This document shows, piece after piece, positions 9,505 to 19,260 of a stretch of 64,000 nt of DNA. How positions within the stretch are numbered: position 1 is the stretch's first letter; every line of letters begins with the position of its first letter. Both the position numbers and the translations under genes were made by a program. Location of the stretch: assembly GCA_002633025.1 (NCBI GenBank), contig NMRB01003043.1, positions 1 to 64,000 of the forward strand, read 5' to 3'. Source of the DNA: Notospermus geniculatus. Taxonomy: Eukaryota > Nemertea > Pilidiophora > Heteronemertea > Lineidae. The notes under the pieces are model-generated. The model searched no databases, was not told the DNA's origin, and saw nothing but the letters and a program-made list of their open reading frames with translations.

Positions 9505-10987
9505 TACACCCCTATGTCAGGTTACCAATGACACCACTTTTCGGTCCAATTCGATTCTCCACTTGGCAACCAGGTGGCCAAAACCAAAGCTCAAAGTCCA
9601 GTAACTCCTGAACTGTACCTTGATTGTCTCCAATTTTTTATCAGGCATGCCAGGTGCATCTAATGAGGATACATGACCCTGGAACATTTCGATTTAACAT
9701 TTGTCATTTGTTTTTCTGGTACGTTCACCCAGGTGAGCACATGGTCCATGGACCATTTCATTCATTTCCCCTACCCCATAATTTGGCTGTGGTACCAATA
9801 AGTGAATTTTTTGGCCTCCAGCTCATTGGAAGTGCGTCAAGGAGATCGAGCGCCCCTTTACGGTGCACCAATATAGCGATATCTCTTTAAGGAAGTGATT
9901 CTGACGCCAAAGTAGCCAGATACGTGATCTTGGAACATCATCTTGTCCAATACACGTTTATGTTCAGCGAATGCCGATAGGCACTTCCCCATTGCGAATC
10001 AATGAATCCTTACCTTCAAAGAACAAAGCCGCAGAACATTTTTTTTGTCGACGAAATCAAACTGACACAATATCGAGCTATTTCGCGACGGGATGATTTT
10101 TTTCGTCAAACAACAGGCAGCCGTTTTCCCATACGGGTTGATTGTTTACAGACTAAATGTATGGCTGCATTGACGAGCCGATTGATCAACGTAGAGCAAG
10201 CGATCATCTACAAAGGAGGATTATCATGTTGGAGCTATTGGAAATCAATGATGGAATCAATGTTGCAAACGATGGCCTAATTCAGCCATGGAGAACTGAC
10301 ATGGGTGAACGCTGAGGATCCTTTGCGAGTCTGTCTCCGCTGACAGCCAGAGTATGGTCGACTTGCTCAGCGACCCATCGGTGGATATTCGGAGGAGAAT
10401 CGTCGCAGACAGCAGACAACAGACCAAGCGACTCTAAGTTCACAGATTTCGTAAGCTTCGACAAAATCGGGCATGTCCCGCAAGATTCTGCATCATCTTC
10501 GCATCGTAGCTAATGAGGCAACTGCACCATGGCCAGAAAAGCTGTAATGTCCCTAACCCTAACCCTACATAACCCTTACTTTTACTTCGAAGTGGGGTTG
10601 ACAGAGATTTCCTCTTCACTGACGAGGCCAAGGTCCATGACTTGTTTAGTTGGCCAAAACAATGGTTGGTTGCCAGTTCTTTGTGGTGCATTGTAATGTC
10701 GCTCCACCCTAACCGGCCTACCCCAACTCTAACCCTAACCCTCACTGCTTCGAAGTGAGGTTGATAGAGATTTCCTCTTCACTGACGAGGCCAAGGTCCA
10801 TGACTTGAATGTAGTTGACCAAAACAATGGTTGGTTGCCACTTGTTTGTAGTGCCTTGTAATGGCCCTAACCCTAACTTAACCATAACCATTACCCTCAC
10901 TACTTCGAAGTGAGGTTGAGAGATTTCCTCTTCACTGACGAGGCCAAGGTCCATGACTTGAATGTAGTTGACCAAAACGATGGTTGG

Positions 10988-11764
10988 TGTTATGGTGCTG
11001 CCATCGTCCGGCACCCATTGGAAGTAAAGCGTCCACGTGGCGGTCAAGGTCACTTGAGACCTGCGGGGCGACGCCCTAAAACTGTAACCATGTATCGTCT
11101 GATAATTGTGTTCAAATATACATATTCCATTTAGTTTTGTGAAGTCTTGACTCGTTCATTTGAGAGTTTAAGTAGTCTAGACCGAGTACGTAACAAATTG
11201 GGGGCTCGACCAAAAGTATTTTGATGCAAATTTTCGATTTCAAATGCGCATCTTTGCTGCCGCGGATCGTTTCGCCACTGGCGGTCATGGCGGTAGGCCT
11301 AGGCGGCCTACGTGCTTGACGCATGTACATCAATGTACACGTCTCGGGTGTCCCGCACGTCTCAAGTCATGTGGTGTTGGGCTGGACACTTTGGGTCAGA
11401 CAGACCTGTGATGTCCATTGTCACGTGGTGACCATGTTCGTAGTTATGATGAATGTTGATGTGTCCATTTTTGTGTATCAATCACTCAAAATGCCAGTGT
11501 GCATGTTGATTAAGTTCAGTTTTCATTTTTGAGGTGTTCATGACTGGGTATTTGTATTTCATTTTTCCGTCAGGGCCGACGCTATAGCATTATTGGCCCT
11601 GGTAAGTACGGAGTAGGCCATCACAAGCTACTCATGTTCCTCACTTGGATGGGGTATTTTACTTGCCCTTGCAAAGACACAAGGTACAAGGCATGACTGG
11701 GTCAAAACTATCGGTCAGCAGAGTTCATTTGAGAGTTTAAGTAGTCTAGACCGAGTACGTAACA
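10988..11764 (+). mobile_element. Small non-coding LTR retroelement (TRIM-like), internally rearranged
   Basis: The 5' LTR (10988-11195, 208 bp) begins TGTTATGG and ends CGTAACA, so its termini are TGTTA/TAACA. A primer-binding site starts 3 bases downstream: TGGGGGCTCGACC (11199-11211), one mismatch from the tRNA-Pro type. Only the last 42 bp of the 3' LTR survive (11723-11764). GTTGG flanks the element (10983-10987 and 11765-11769), a 5-bp duplication of a satellite monomer. The internal part has no gag or pol frame and holds a SINE fragment. Confidence 0.75.
11550..11691 (-). mobile_element. 5'-truncated SINE (family B) inside the LTR element
   Basis: It matches the 3' two-thirds of the family B SINE (CCTTGTACCTTG to TCCGTACT to CGGCCCTGACGGAAAAAT) in reverse. 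It is flanked by the 11-bp direct repeat CATGACTGGGT at 11539-11549 and 11692-11702, the signature of target-primed reverse transcription. Confidence 0.75.
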
Positions 11765-12415
11765 GTTGGATAGAGTTGTTTGTAGTGCCTTGTAATGTCC
11801 CTAACCAACCCTAACCAACCAACCCTAACCATTACCCTCACTACTTCGAAGTGAGGTTGAGAGATTTCCTCTTCACTGACGAGGCCAAGGTCCACACTTG
11901 AATGGAGTTGACCAAAACGATGGTTGGTTGCAGTTGTTTGTAGTGCCTTGTAATGCCCCTAACCAACCAACCCTATTACCCTCACTACTTCGAAGTGAGG
12001 TTGAGAGATTTCCTCTTCACTGACGATGCCAAGGTCCACACTTGAATGGAGTTGACCAAAACGATGGTTGGTTGCAGTTGTTTGTAGTGCCTTGTAATGT
12101 CCCTAACTCTGACTTAACCCTAACCATTACCCTCACTGCTTCGAAGTGAGGTTAACGGAGATTTCCTCTTCACTGACGAGGCCAAGGCCCATGACTTGAA
12201 TGCATTTGATCAAAACAATGGTCGGTTGCCAGTTGTTTGTAGTGCCTTGTAATGTCCCTAACCCTAACTTAACCCTAACCCTGACCATTACCCTCACTGC
12301 TTCGAAATGAGGCTGACAGAGATTTCCTCTTCACTGACGAGGCCAAGGTCCACGACTTGAATGTAGTTAACCAAAACAATGGTTGGTTGTTGTTGTTGTT
12401 GTTGTTGTTGTTTTA

Positions 12416-12719
12416 AAAACTAGAGCCATCATGTGATGGCACAGATTCGTCTCCATTTGAAAGTTATGAAATGGCATGCACAGCGGCAAAATAGGTGGGC
12501 AGGGTCCAAAGGGTACTTTGGGTACAAATATACACCATTGAATGCCAAGGCTTATAATTGACTGACAACAATAAGATCTATTTGAGCACTAGCGCGGCCT
12601 AAAATTGGCGAACAGAGTAGAGGCAAATTCATTTTGATTCATTCAGTTTCACGCCAGTGAGTCCCTTGGAATGTGTTTGTCTGGGGAAAACCCAATGACT
12701 ATAGATCGACCTTAAGAAT
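12416..12719. other. Spacer between the two duplication copies
   Basis: About 300 bp with no match upstream of copy 1 or downstream of copy 2. This argues against a simple unequal-crossover junction, where copy end and copy start would meet directly. Confidence 0.5.
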
Positions 12720-12905
12720 AAGAATATTGATGATATTCTAAATAATACAATTCAGTCAACAACCGTCAAATCTAAACATTGATTATTTAATTAGAAGGCC
12801 TATAATTACCGTACGCCCTCTATTATCAGAAAAAGTAACTTAATGCCCACTCTTTTGCTTTATTACTAGTCACACATTCTTCCCCTTATTTATTCTTGAT
12901 ATTAG

Positions 12906-13393
12906 CATAAAGGAATCAACCATAAAGGTTCAACTTACAAATTTAGCATTTTATAAATGTGGACAATATCCATTTAAACCTCAACAGATTTGCGTTCTGA
13001 CTCTTCCATATGATAGGCAAGACACTTCTGCACGTTCACTGCAAATTTTGTTGAATTCCGACTAGTTGATCTTATGATACAAAAGCACTGAATTAATGAG
13101 AACCCCACGAACGATGTGAGCGCAGGGTCATCTGTGTACATTTGAATAGGCTGACGTACATTTGCACATGGAGCACTAATTGTGCTGAAAATAGCTCTGT
13201 TATCCTCAGAAATGGAATTCAAAGCATCAAGTTGACAGGTTCATGTACCTCTTCACCACAAAAAAGTTGAGGCTCGTGCCTATTACGTAAAGCCAAAATT
13301 CAGGCAGTGAGAGACATCTGGTGGCAACACATGAAGTGTATCCCTCAGTAAGTTCATCGTTCGCAGTTAAACCTTTATGGTTGATTCCTCTAT
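12906..13393. mobile_element. hAT-like non-autonomous element, copy 2 only
   Basis: TIRs ATAAAGGAATCAACCATAAA and the complement of TTTATGGTTGATTCCTCTAT. Flanks GATATTAG (12898-12905) and GATATAAG (13394-13401) form an 8-bp target duplication with one mismatch, the size used by hAT. Copy 1 has a single GATATTAG (4196-4203) and no element. The 82-codon frame within it is unrecognised. Confidence 0.7.
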
Positions 13394-15373
13394 GATATAA
13401 GTAAGAGTGTACATGGTAAAACAGTCAGTTGACGCGCAATCAGAGAATAGTGATGGGAATACCTGCAACAAACCAGCTTCGCCCCGCCCCTGGCCGCTTG
13501 GATAACTACAGTAATTGCATGGAGCATGCGTCGGAAATCCCACGTGGATAATCATGAATCACGTGTTCACAAATGTACTCATCAATTCAGCTTAACTTCG
13601 CCGAAAAATGAGGAAAGAAATGGCTGATCTAAAAGTGCGAGATAAGGAATCCCCCTAACTCTGGGGAATCCCTGGAGAAGAGGTCATTCTCTCATCTGTC
13701 TTTTTAAGATTGGACTGTCGATTTGGCCATCAGCCGTGCATCATTATTCGCACGTGCATGAAAGCGTTGGTGATGAATTTCACTTCCTTCTTGAATGTAA
13801 AACAATCACAAGACTAAGAATTAAAGAAAAACGTACAATCTGTGTTTTAGAACAAACATTTCTTCAAGAAACGAGCAATTTAAAAAAAAAACGAGATTTT
13901 TTTTCAGAGAGCACCGTTTTTTCCTAACAGTACACTAAGAAAAATGAGTGAGCGTGTTTTCTTTTGTGGAAATTATGATGTGATAGCAGCCTATTCAGTA
14001 TGCGATTTTCTGCCATGTCTAAATTTCATCTCGCACGCCCAAACAATCAAGGAATGGTTCCAGACTGTCAATCAACCCGCACAGCACCCATCAATCATGA
14101 AATTATGAAAGCAAGCTGAACAAGATCCTAAAAACATTCAATCCAGCTTAAACTGGTCTCAAAAGACGCCATGATTACCTCGGAGACGAAATGACGTCAC
14201 TGGGATCAAAGGGAGTCCCATGCCAAGTGGGGCTTCAATCAAAAATGACTGCGTCAAATATGGTCCATTTGATTCCAAAGCTTTATTTTGTATTTTTGGA
14301 GATAATTTATGGTTTTTACTTCAAATTAATCACGTTTTGCATCAAAAACACTCAAAGAAAACGAACTTAAGATTTAATCAGGAAAAATCGCTCTTCGTCA
14401 TCAGTATTCAAATCTCGCGTGGGGGTCACGTGACTTGTTTGTCCGGTTCATATCCTGGGCATTCACGGTGCATTTCTAAATTAACTGCGGACGTGGCCGG
14501 AATGATGACCTTGGTCTACCTATTCATAAGAACCATCGGGTAATCAATGCTGTCGGAGAAAAAAATATATCGTTGGAAAAGAAAAGTCTCAAAGCACTGC
14601 TGGAATATTGGACAGTAAGCCGAGTAATGCGGAATCCTGGTTTTGTATGCTTGGGATGTATGATTTCAATTAATAAAGAAGTGGATTCAATCCGACATGT
14701 CGGAGGCGAGAAAATAAACAGACAAAAAAATGAGACGGAATACGTGTGCAGACTCTACAGAAGCCGTCCATTTTTATATTTGGTTGATGCCGTCCTGGCC
14801 GCGACACCCAATCAGCCAATCTCGTACCCAGAGTTCAAGACTGCCAAATTAAACTCTGGAAATGCCTAGGCTGGTACTACTTTTGCACAGTGCAAAATGC
14901 ATTGTTCAAGGCGGATGAATTTCTGACCGCTGCACAAGCAATTGCGTAGGAATTGGAAAGAGTTCGTACTTTGTTCCTTAATAAAACGATGAATACCCAA
15001 CGGAATGTTGAAATAGTAGTATTTTTACAAATACTGGAACAAATTTCTGGTAGGATTACCTCATCAAAATAATCTGTGTAATCGATGAGCACAAGAATCT
15101 TGTGCTGTGTCCAGCCGTTTTCAGAGGTATCAGCCGAGGAACGATGGTGGCGACCTCTTCAGATTGCCAATAAGCACGAATTCGTCTGTGACTAGTGCTG
15201 TTGGCGTTCTTTAAATCACATAGAAAGTAGTTACGAATTAACCTCTGGCTTCTTCGATGTTTAGTGCAGAAAATGTTTTTTATTGTGAAGGTGATGAGCA
15301 CATTGACAAAAAAAGTACCTCTTGTCCCTCAAAGTGAAAAGAAAGTAAGCAAAAATAAGCGTTCCTGAACATA

Positions 15374-15381
15374 TACATGTA
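15374..15381. other. TACATGTA octamer, copy-2 specific
   Basis: Copy 1 lacks it near 6230, but neighbouring substitutions make the alignment less clean than at other sites. Confidence 0.45.
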
Positions 15382-15393
15382 GACCACCACCTA

Positions 15394-15624
15394 CTCTAAA
15401 CTCCCATTTACCTGTCCCATTCCTGAACTCGGAAAAAATGACCAAATCCTAAGTTGAAGATATCGCACGCTGTCATTCTTTGCCAGGCTCGGGAATGCGA
15501 CAGGTACATGTAAGTGGACAGGACATTACTGTTTCTGACCATACCCAAACCCCATTATCTTCAACTCAGGATTTAGTCATTTTTTCCGAGTTTAGGAATG
15601 GGACAGGTAAGTGGGAGTTTAGAG
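15394..15624. mobile_element. TA-flanked MITE (duplicated copy 2)
   Basis: Same element as 6250-6470, TA on both sides. It differs by a TACATG gain at 15505 and small changes. Confidence 0.7.
15505..15512. other. TACATGTA footprint-like site
   Basis: Copy 2 GACAGG-TACATG-TAAGTGGACAGG faces copy 1 GACAGG-TAAGTGGACAGG (TA at 6361-6362). Confidence 0.85.
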
Positions 15625-16529
15625 TATTTTACAGAAGAAATGTGTACCTACCATAAACAGTGAGACAGACTTCTCAGAAATGCCAAGTCATGTAATGAGT
15701 GACTAAAAAGAGAAAATGTGAAGAAAAATAAAGGCAATTCTTACAATGTAAATGGATTTTTGGCTGCTTTGTGATATGTGATGGAGATATTGGCTAGAAG
15801 AAATCTTTGCCTATTGTCTAATGCCTGAAATTTGCAGGGCCGTAGAGATTGCAGGGCCATAGAGCAACATATATAGCCGGCTAAGGGAAAACAAGTTTCA
15901 CGTCTCTCGTCCTTGGCAAGCTTTGATTCTACGTTTGATATCGTGTGAGAAAGCTACCAATACTACAAGGAACAGTAGTCAATATTCATATGGGCCCTGC
16001 TTTTGGGGAGGCACGTAAAATGATTTTTCTCATGGTTTTGGAAACTCAATTCTGAAATCTACAGACACATATCGATGCCATTAGTTATCTCCATGCACTG
16101 ATTTGGCCTCACAGTGTAAAACGTAAATCATGTAAACAGCAAGCTGCCTTGAGTTTGAAATTCGTACTGTCATTTCTTGTCACCATTGAATGATTTCTAT
16201 GTCTGATTTCACCGTTTATGTCAGAGCCGTATGAAATCTTGACAGCCATATACATATTCGCCTTGGTTCAATGTCTTGCCTCATGTCAGTAGCAGCTCGC
16301 TAGACCGTACATTTCAATCACTCCAAAGGAAATACAAGAAATGCTGAAATCTATTATTCATAAGGCTGTAATTGAAAAGTGTGATACATGCTCAATATCT
16401 TTGCATCCGTTTATCGATTTGACAGGACAAATAATGATCCTTCCTAAAGGTTGCAGCTGCTGATATGGTCTCGAACAAATCATTACATCGGGACACTGGT
16501 GACCCTATAGGTTTCGTCTCCAAATGTTC

Positions 16530-16948
16530 CATTCGGAACTTCCGAGGCAACTGCTCGGCAATTTCCGTGACGGCTCGCATTTCCCCTCGGACACAATTCC
16601 AAGGCAGCCATCTTGAACGCGCAAGGATTCCCTTCATTTTCTGTGGGTTTGGATGCGGTCGCCTCATCACACCCTGCGCATGAACAAAATAGGTCACACA
16701 AGAACGTTGCGTTATTGATCAATAATTGGCAGATTGGGTGAGATATCGGTAAGTTTATATATAATATGCCTCAACTTATCCAGTAAATAAGGCTGGATAT
16801 CTTAGCAGGCCAAAATTCGGCCAAAATAGTCCCACGGTCGGTCACGTGGGTTTGTTGATAAACAACATGGCTGCCTTGGACTTGTGTCCGAGGTGAAATG
16901 CGCCGCCCAGTGGATAGATAGGCAGTTCGCCTCAGGTCGTTCCGAATG
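16530..16948. mobile_element. Mutator-like (MULE) MITE with 9-bp TSD, copy 2 only
   Basis: Imperfect TIRs of about 90 bp, CATTCGGAAC... and ...GTTCCGAATG, with inner arms AATTCCAAGGCAGCCAT / ATGGCTGCCTTGGA. CAAATGTTC stands on both sides (16521-16529, 16949-16957). Copy 1 holds it once (7396-7404) with the flanks joined, so the empty site is seen directly. Nine-base duplications and long TIRs are typical of Mutator. No transposase. Confidence 0.8.
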
Positions 16949-17462
16949 CAAATGTTCCAAACTACGACGCTAATAGTCCATGAGTACAAGATATTGGTAC
17001 CATCTCGAGGGACAAAAGGACACCTTATTTTTTTGAAAGTACCATACCCCTAGTCTCAGAAAAAGCTTAAGCCATCAGCAATTTCAGCTTTATGTAGAAA
17101 TGGCCCCTGAATATGGGCATGCCTGCCGAAGAGCAAACCCCTCAGAAAATGACCTTGTTTCATTTGACGTAGAACTAAAAATTTGCAAAATATTCGAACA
17201 TGGGTGAATCGAATACTCAAAAGGGTGTAATAACTGCATTTTTTGAGGGGTTTGCCTCAACCTATCAGGACTTTCCCGCCATACTGACTATGTCGGTACC
17301 CAAATGTAAGATTTTAGGCAGCCCTAAGATTTCATGGCCTTTTGACCTCTGGTGACCTAGATATCACACAAATTTTCATAAGTTGTTCATCACGTAAAAG
17401 AACTTTTTGGCTACAACATTTTGAGTGGTCATTTGTTGACTTCCATCAAACCGTTGCAGAGA

Positions 17463-17470
17463 TACATGTA
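17463..17470. other. TACATGTA footprint-like site
   Basis: Copy 2 CAGAGA-TACATG-TATGCCATTTTT faces copy 1 CAGAGA-TATGCCATTTTT (TA at 8324-8325). Confidence 0.85.
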
Positions 17471-17530
17471 TGCCATTTTTCATTTCACCTACCCTATAAT
17501 TTGGCCGTGGTACCAATAAGTGAAGTTTTT

Positions 17531-17811
17531 GGGTTTGGTTTTTTTTATAGCCTGATATCAACAGCGGTAGAGGTGTCATCCGACTTTACACTTTAACTCC
17601 AGTCTATCCTGAAACCTTTCAGTAGAACTCAGATGAGCTGCTCAGCGCTACAATCCGAGCATTTCCGACCGGTACCCATTTATGCACCTGGGTGGAGAGA
17701 GGCCAGTGAGGCAAAGAGACTTGCGCAAAGTCTCAAGCCCAGTGGGATTCGAACTCGGGACCCTCTGACCGCTAGTCGGAGGCCCGAACCACTCCACCAC
17801 CGTGGCTCCCG
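17531..17811 (-). mobile_element. tRNA-derived SINE, family A, copy 2 only
   Basis: Read on the minus strand it starts with a GTGGAGTGGTTCGGG A-box-like stretch, then GGGTCCCGAGTTCGAATCCC (B box GTTCGAATC), a shared body with CACCCAGGTG and ATAAATGGGTACC, and the tail GATATCAGGCTATAAA. It is absent from copy 1 near 9813, so it inserted after the duplication. Related copies: 22393, 24607, 35297, 59819. Confidence 0.8.
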
Positions 17812-19049
17812 GCATTGGAAGGTGGCCTCTAGCTCATTGGAAGGTGCGTCAAGGAGATCCAGCGCCCCTTATGCTATAGCGGTATCTCTTTAAGGAAGTG
17901 ATTCCAACGCCAAAGCAGTCAGATACGTGATCTTGGAACATCATCTTGTCCAACACACCTTTATGTTCAGCGAATGCCGATAGTCACTTCCCCATTGCGA
18001 ATCAATGAATCCTTTCCTTCAAAGAACAAAGCCGCAGAACATTTTTTGTCGACGAAATCAAACTGACACAATATCGAGCTATTTCGCGACGGGATGATTT
18101 TTTTCGTCAAACAACAGGCAGCCGTTTTCCCATACGGGTTGATTGTTTACAGACTAAATGTATGGCTGCATTGACGAGCCGATTGATCAACGTAGAGCAA
18201 GCGATCATCTATAAAGGAGGATTATCATGTTGGAGCTATTGGAAATCAATGATGGAATCAATGTTGCAAACGATGGCCTAATTCAGCCATGGAGAACTGA
18301 CATGGGTGAATGCCGAGTATCCTTTGCGAGTCTGTCTCCGCTGACAGCCAGAGTATGGTCGACTTGCTCAGCGACCCGTCGGTGGATATTCGGAAGAGAA
18401 TCATCGCAGACAGCAGACAACAGTGCAAGCGACTCTAAGTTCACAGATTTCGTAAGCTTCGACAAAATCGGGCATGTTCCGCAAGGTCCTACATCATCTT
18501 GGCATCGTAGCTAATGAGGCAATTGCACCATGGCCAGAAAAGCTGTAATGTCCCTAACCCTAACCCTTACATAACCCTCACTTTTACTTCGAAGTGGGGT
18601 TGACAGAGATTTCCCCTCACTGACGAGGCCAAGGTCAATGACTTGTTTAGTTGGCCAAAACAATGGTTGGTTGCCAGTTCTTTGTAGTGCCTTGTAATGT
18701 CCCTAACCCTAACCACCCTAACCAACCCTAACTCTAACCCTAACTATTACCCTCACTACTTCGAAGTGCTGTGAGGAGGAGATTTTCGTACTGGCGGAGA
18801 ACTGGGTCTGGAGTGGGCTGAGACTGCTCTTGACGTCTTCGAGGTTGAGAGATTTCCTCTTCACTGACGAGGCCAAGGTCCATGACTTGAATGTACTTGA
18901 CCAAAACGATGGTTGGTTGCCAGTTATTTGTAGTGCCTTGTAATGTCCCTAACCCTGACTTAACCCTAACCATTACCCTCACTACTTCGAAGTGAGGTTG
19001 TTGACAGATTTCCTCTTCACTGACGAGGCCAAGGTCCATGTCTTGAATG

Positions 19050-19057
19050 TAGGCCTA
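19050..19057. other. TAGGCCTA footprint-like site
   Basis: GAATG-TAGGCC-TACTTGACC faces GAATG-TACTTGACC in the previous monomer (about 18889). Confidence 0.75.
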
Positions 19058-19136
19058 CTTGACCAAAACAATGGTTGGTTGCCAGTTGTTTGTAGTGCAT
19101 TGTAATGTCCCTAACCCTAACCCTAACCGTAACCAT

Positions 19137-19144
19137 TAGGCCTA
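19137..19144. other. TAGGCCTA footprint-like site
   Basis: AACCAT-TAGGCC-TACCCTCACTGC faces AACCAT-TACCCTCACTGC in sister monomers, for example 12123-12139. Confidence 0.75.
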
Positions 19145-19260
19145 CCCTCACTGCTTCGAAGTGAGGCTGACAGATATTACCTCTTCACTGACGAGGCCAA
19201 GGCCCACGACTTGAATGTAGTTGACCAAAACAATGGTTGGTTGTTGTTGTTGTCGTTTTA

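Larger units (their letters stand above)
8336..9761 (-). mobile_element. Helentron-like non-autonomous element (copy H2), with empty site
   Basis: This is the longest copy. Its hairpin end AGCTCACCTGTGGTGAGCT (8336-8354) is followed by ACAATGG and GTCC/GTCGTC tracts (8372-8410). The other end holds TGGTCCATGGACCA (about 9742-9755) and CATTTCAT. Three units of about 146 bp (CCGCCAGGTGGCG at 8821, 8966, 9112) and two diverged half-units lie inside. In the duplication, copy 2 (17471-17488) reads GCCATTTTT-CATTTCACC without it, so insertion went into a T-run with at most 1 bp duplicated. That fits T|T insertion by Helentrons; a hairpin-ended MITE is the alternative. Confidence 0.75.
10545..12412 (+). 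repeat. 155-bp satellite array with telomere-like blocks (array 1)
   Basis: The motif TTTCCTCTTCACTGACGAGG recurs at 10608, 10771, 10924, 11865, 12009, 12162 and 12323, so monomers are 144-163 bp. Each monomer has (CCCTAA)n or CCAACCCTAA blocks, a palindromic CTTCGAAG within CTCACTACTTCGAAGTGAG, and CAAAACRATGGTTGGTTG. The gap between monomers 3 and 4 is the LTR element at 10988-11764. The array ends in (TTG)9 at about 12386-12412. The telomere-like blocks are interstitial and interrupted, not a chromosome end. Confidence 0.85.
3583..12415 (+). repeat. Large tandem duplication, copy 1
   Basis: Homology with 12720-19260 starts at AAGAATAT..GATGATATTC and runs, with few substitutions, to the (TTG)n tract that ends the satellite. 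Copy 1 is longer because it alone carries a TIR element (3732-4164), a hairpin insert (4210-4248), a TTAA MITE (7421-7668), a retroposon tail (7747-7905), a 1.4-kb Helentron-like element (8336-9761) and a longer satellite holding an LTR element. The single-copy parts (about 4256-6247 and 6471-7416) show no coding frame conserved between copies. Whether the unit is itself a giant mobile element or a plain segmental duplication is open. Confidence 0.9.
18550..19257 (+). repeat. 155-bp satellite array with telomere-like blocks (array 2)
   Basis: Four monomers, marked near 18610, 18853, 19009 and 19173. The first interval is about 243 bp because of an insert of roughly 75 bp (about 18768-18840). 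It ends in a short (TTG)n as array 1 does. Two monomers carry TAGGCCTA gains (19050, 19137). Confidence 0.8.
12720..19260 (+). repeat. Large tandem duplication, copy 2
   Basis: It is co-linear with 3583-12415 but about 2.3 kb shorter. It lacks the copy-1 insertions and has its own: a hAT-like element (12906-13393), a Mutator-like element (16530-16948) and a reverse SINE (17531-17811). Its satellite has four monomers against seven. No frame of useful length is shared between the copies. Confidence 0.9.

Noticed and set aside
10545-12412. Chromosome end (telomere)
   Set aside because: CCCTAA blocks are short, interrupted and embedded in a longer satellite monomer with unique sequence on both sides.
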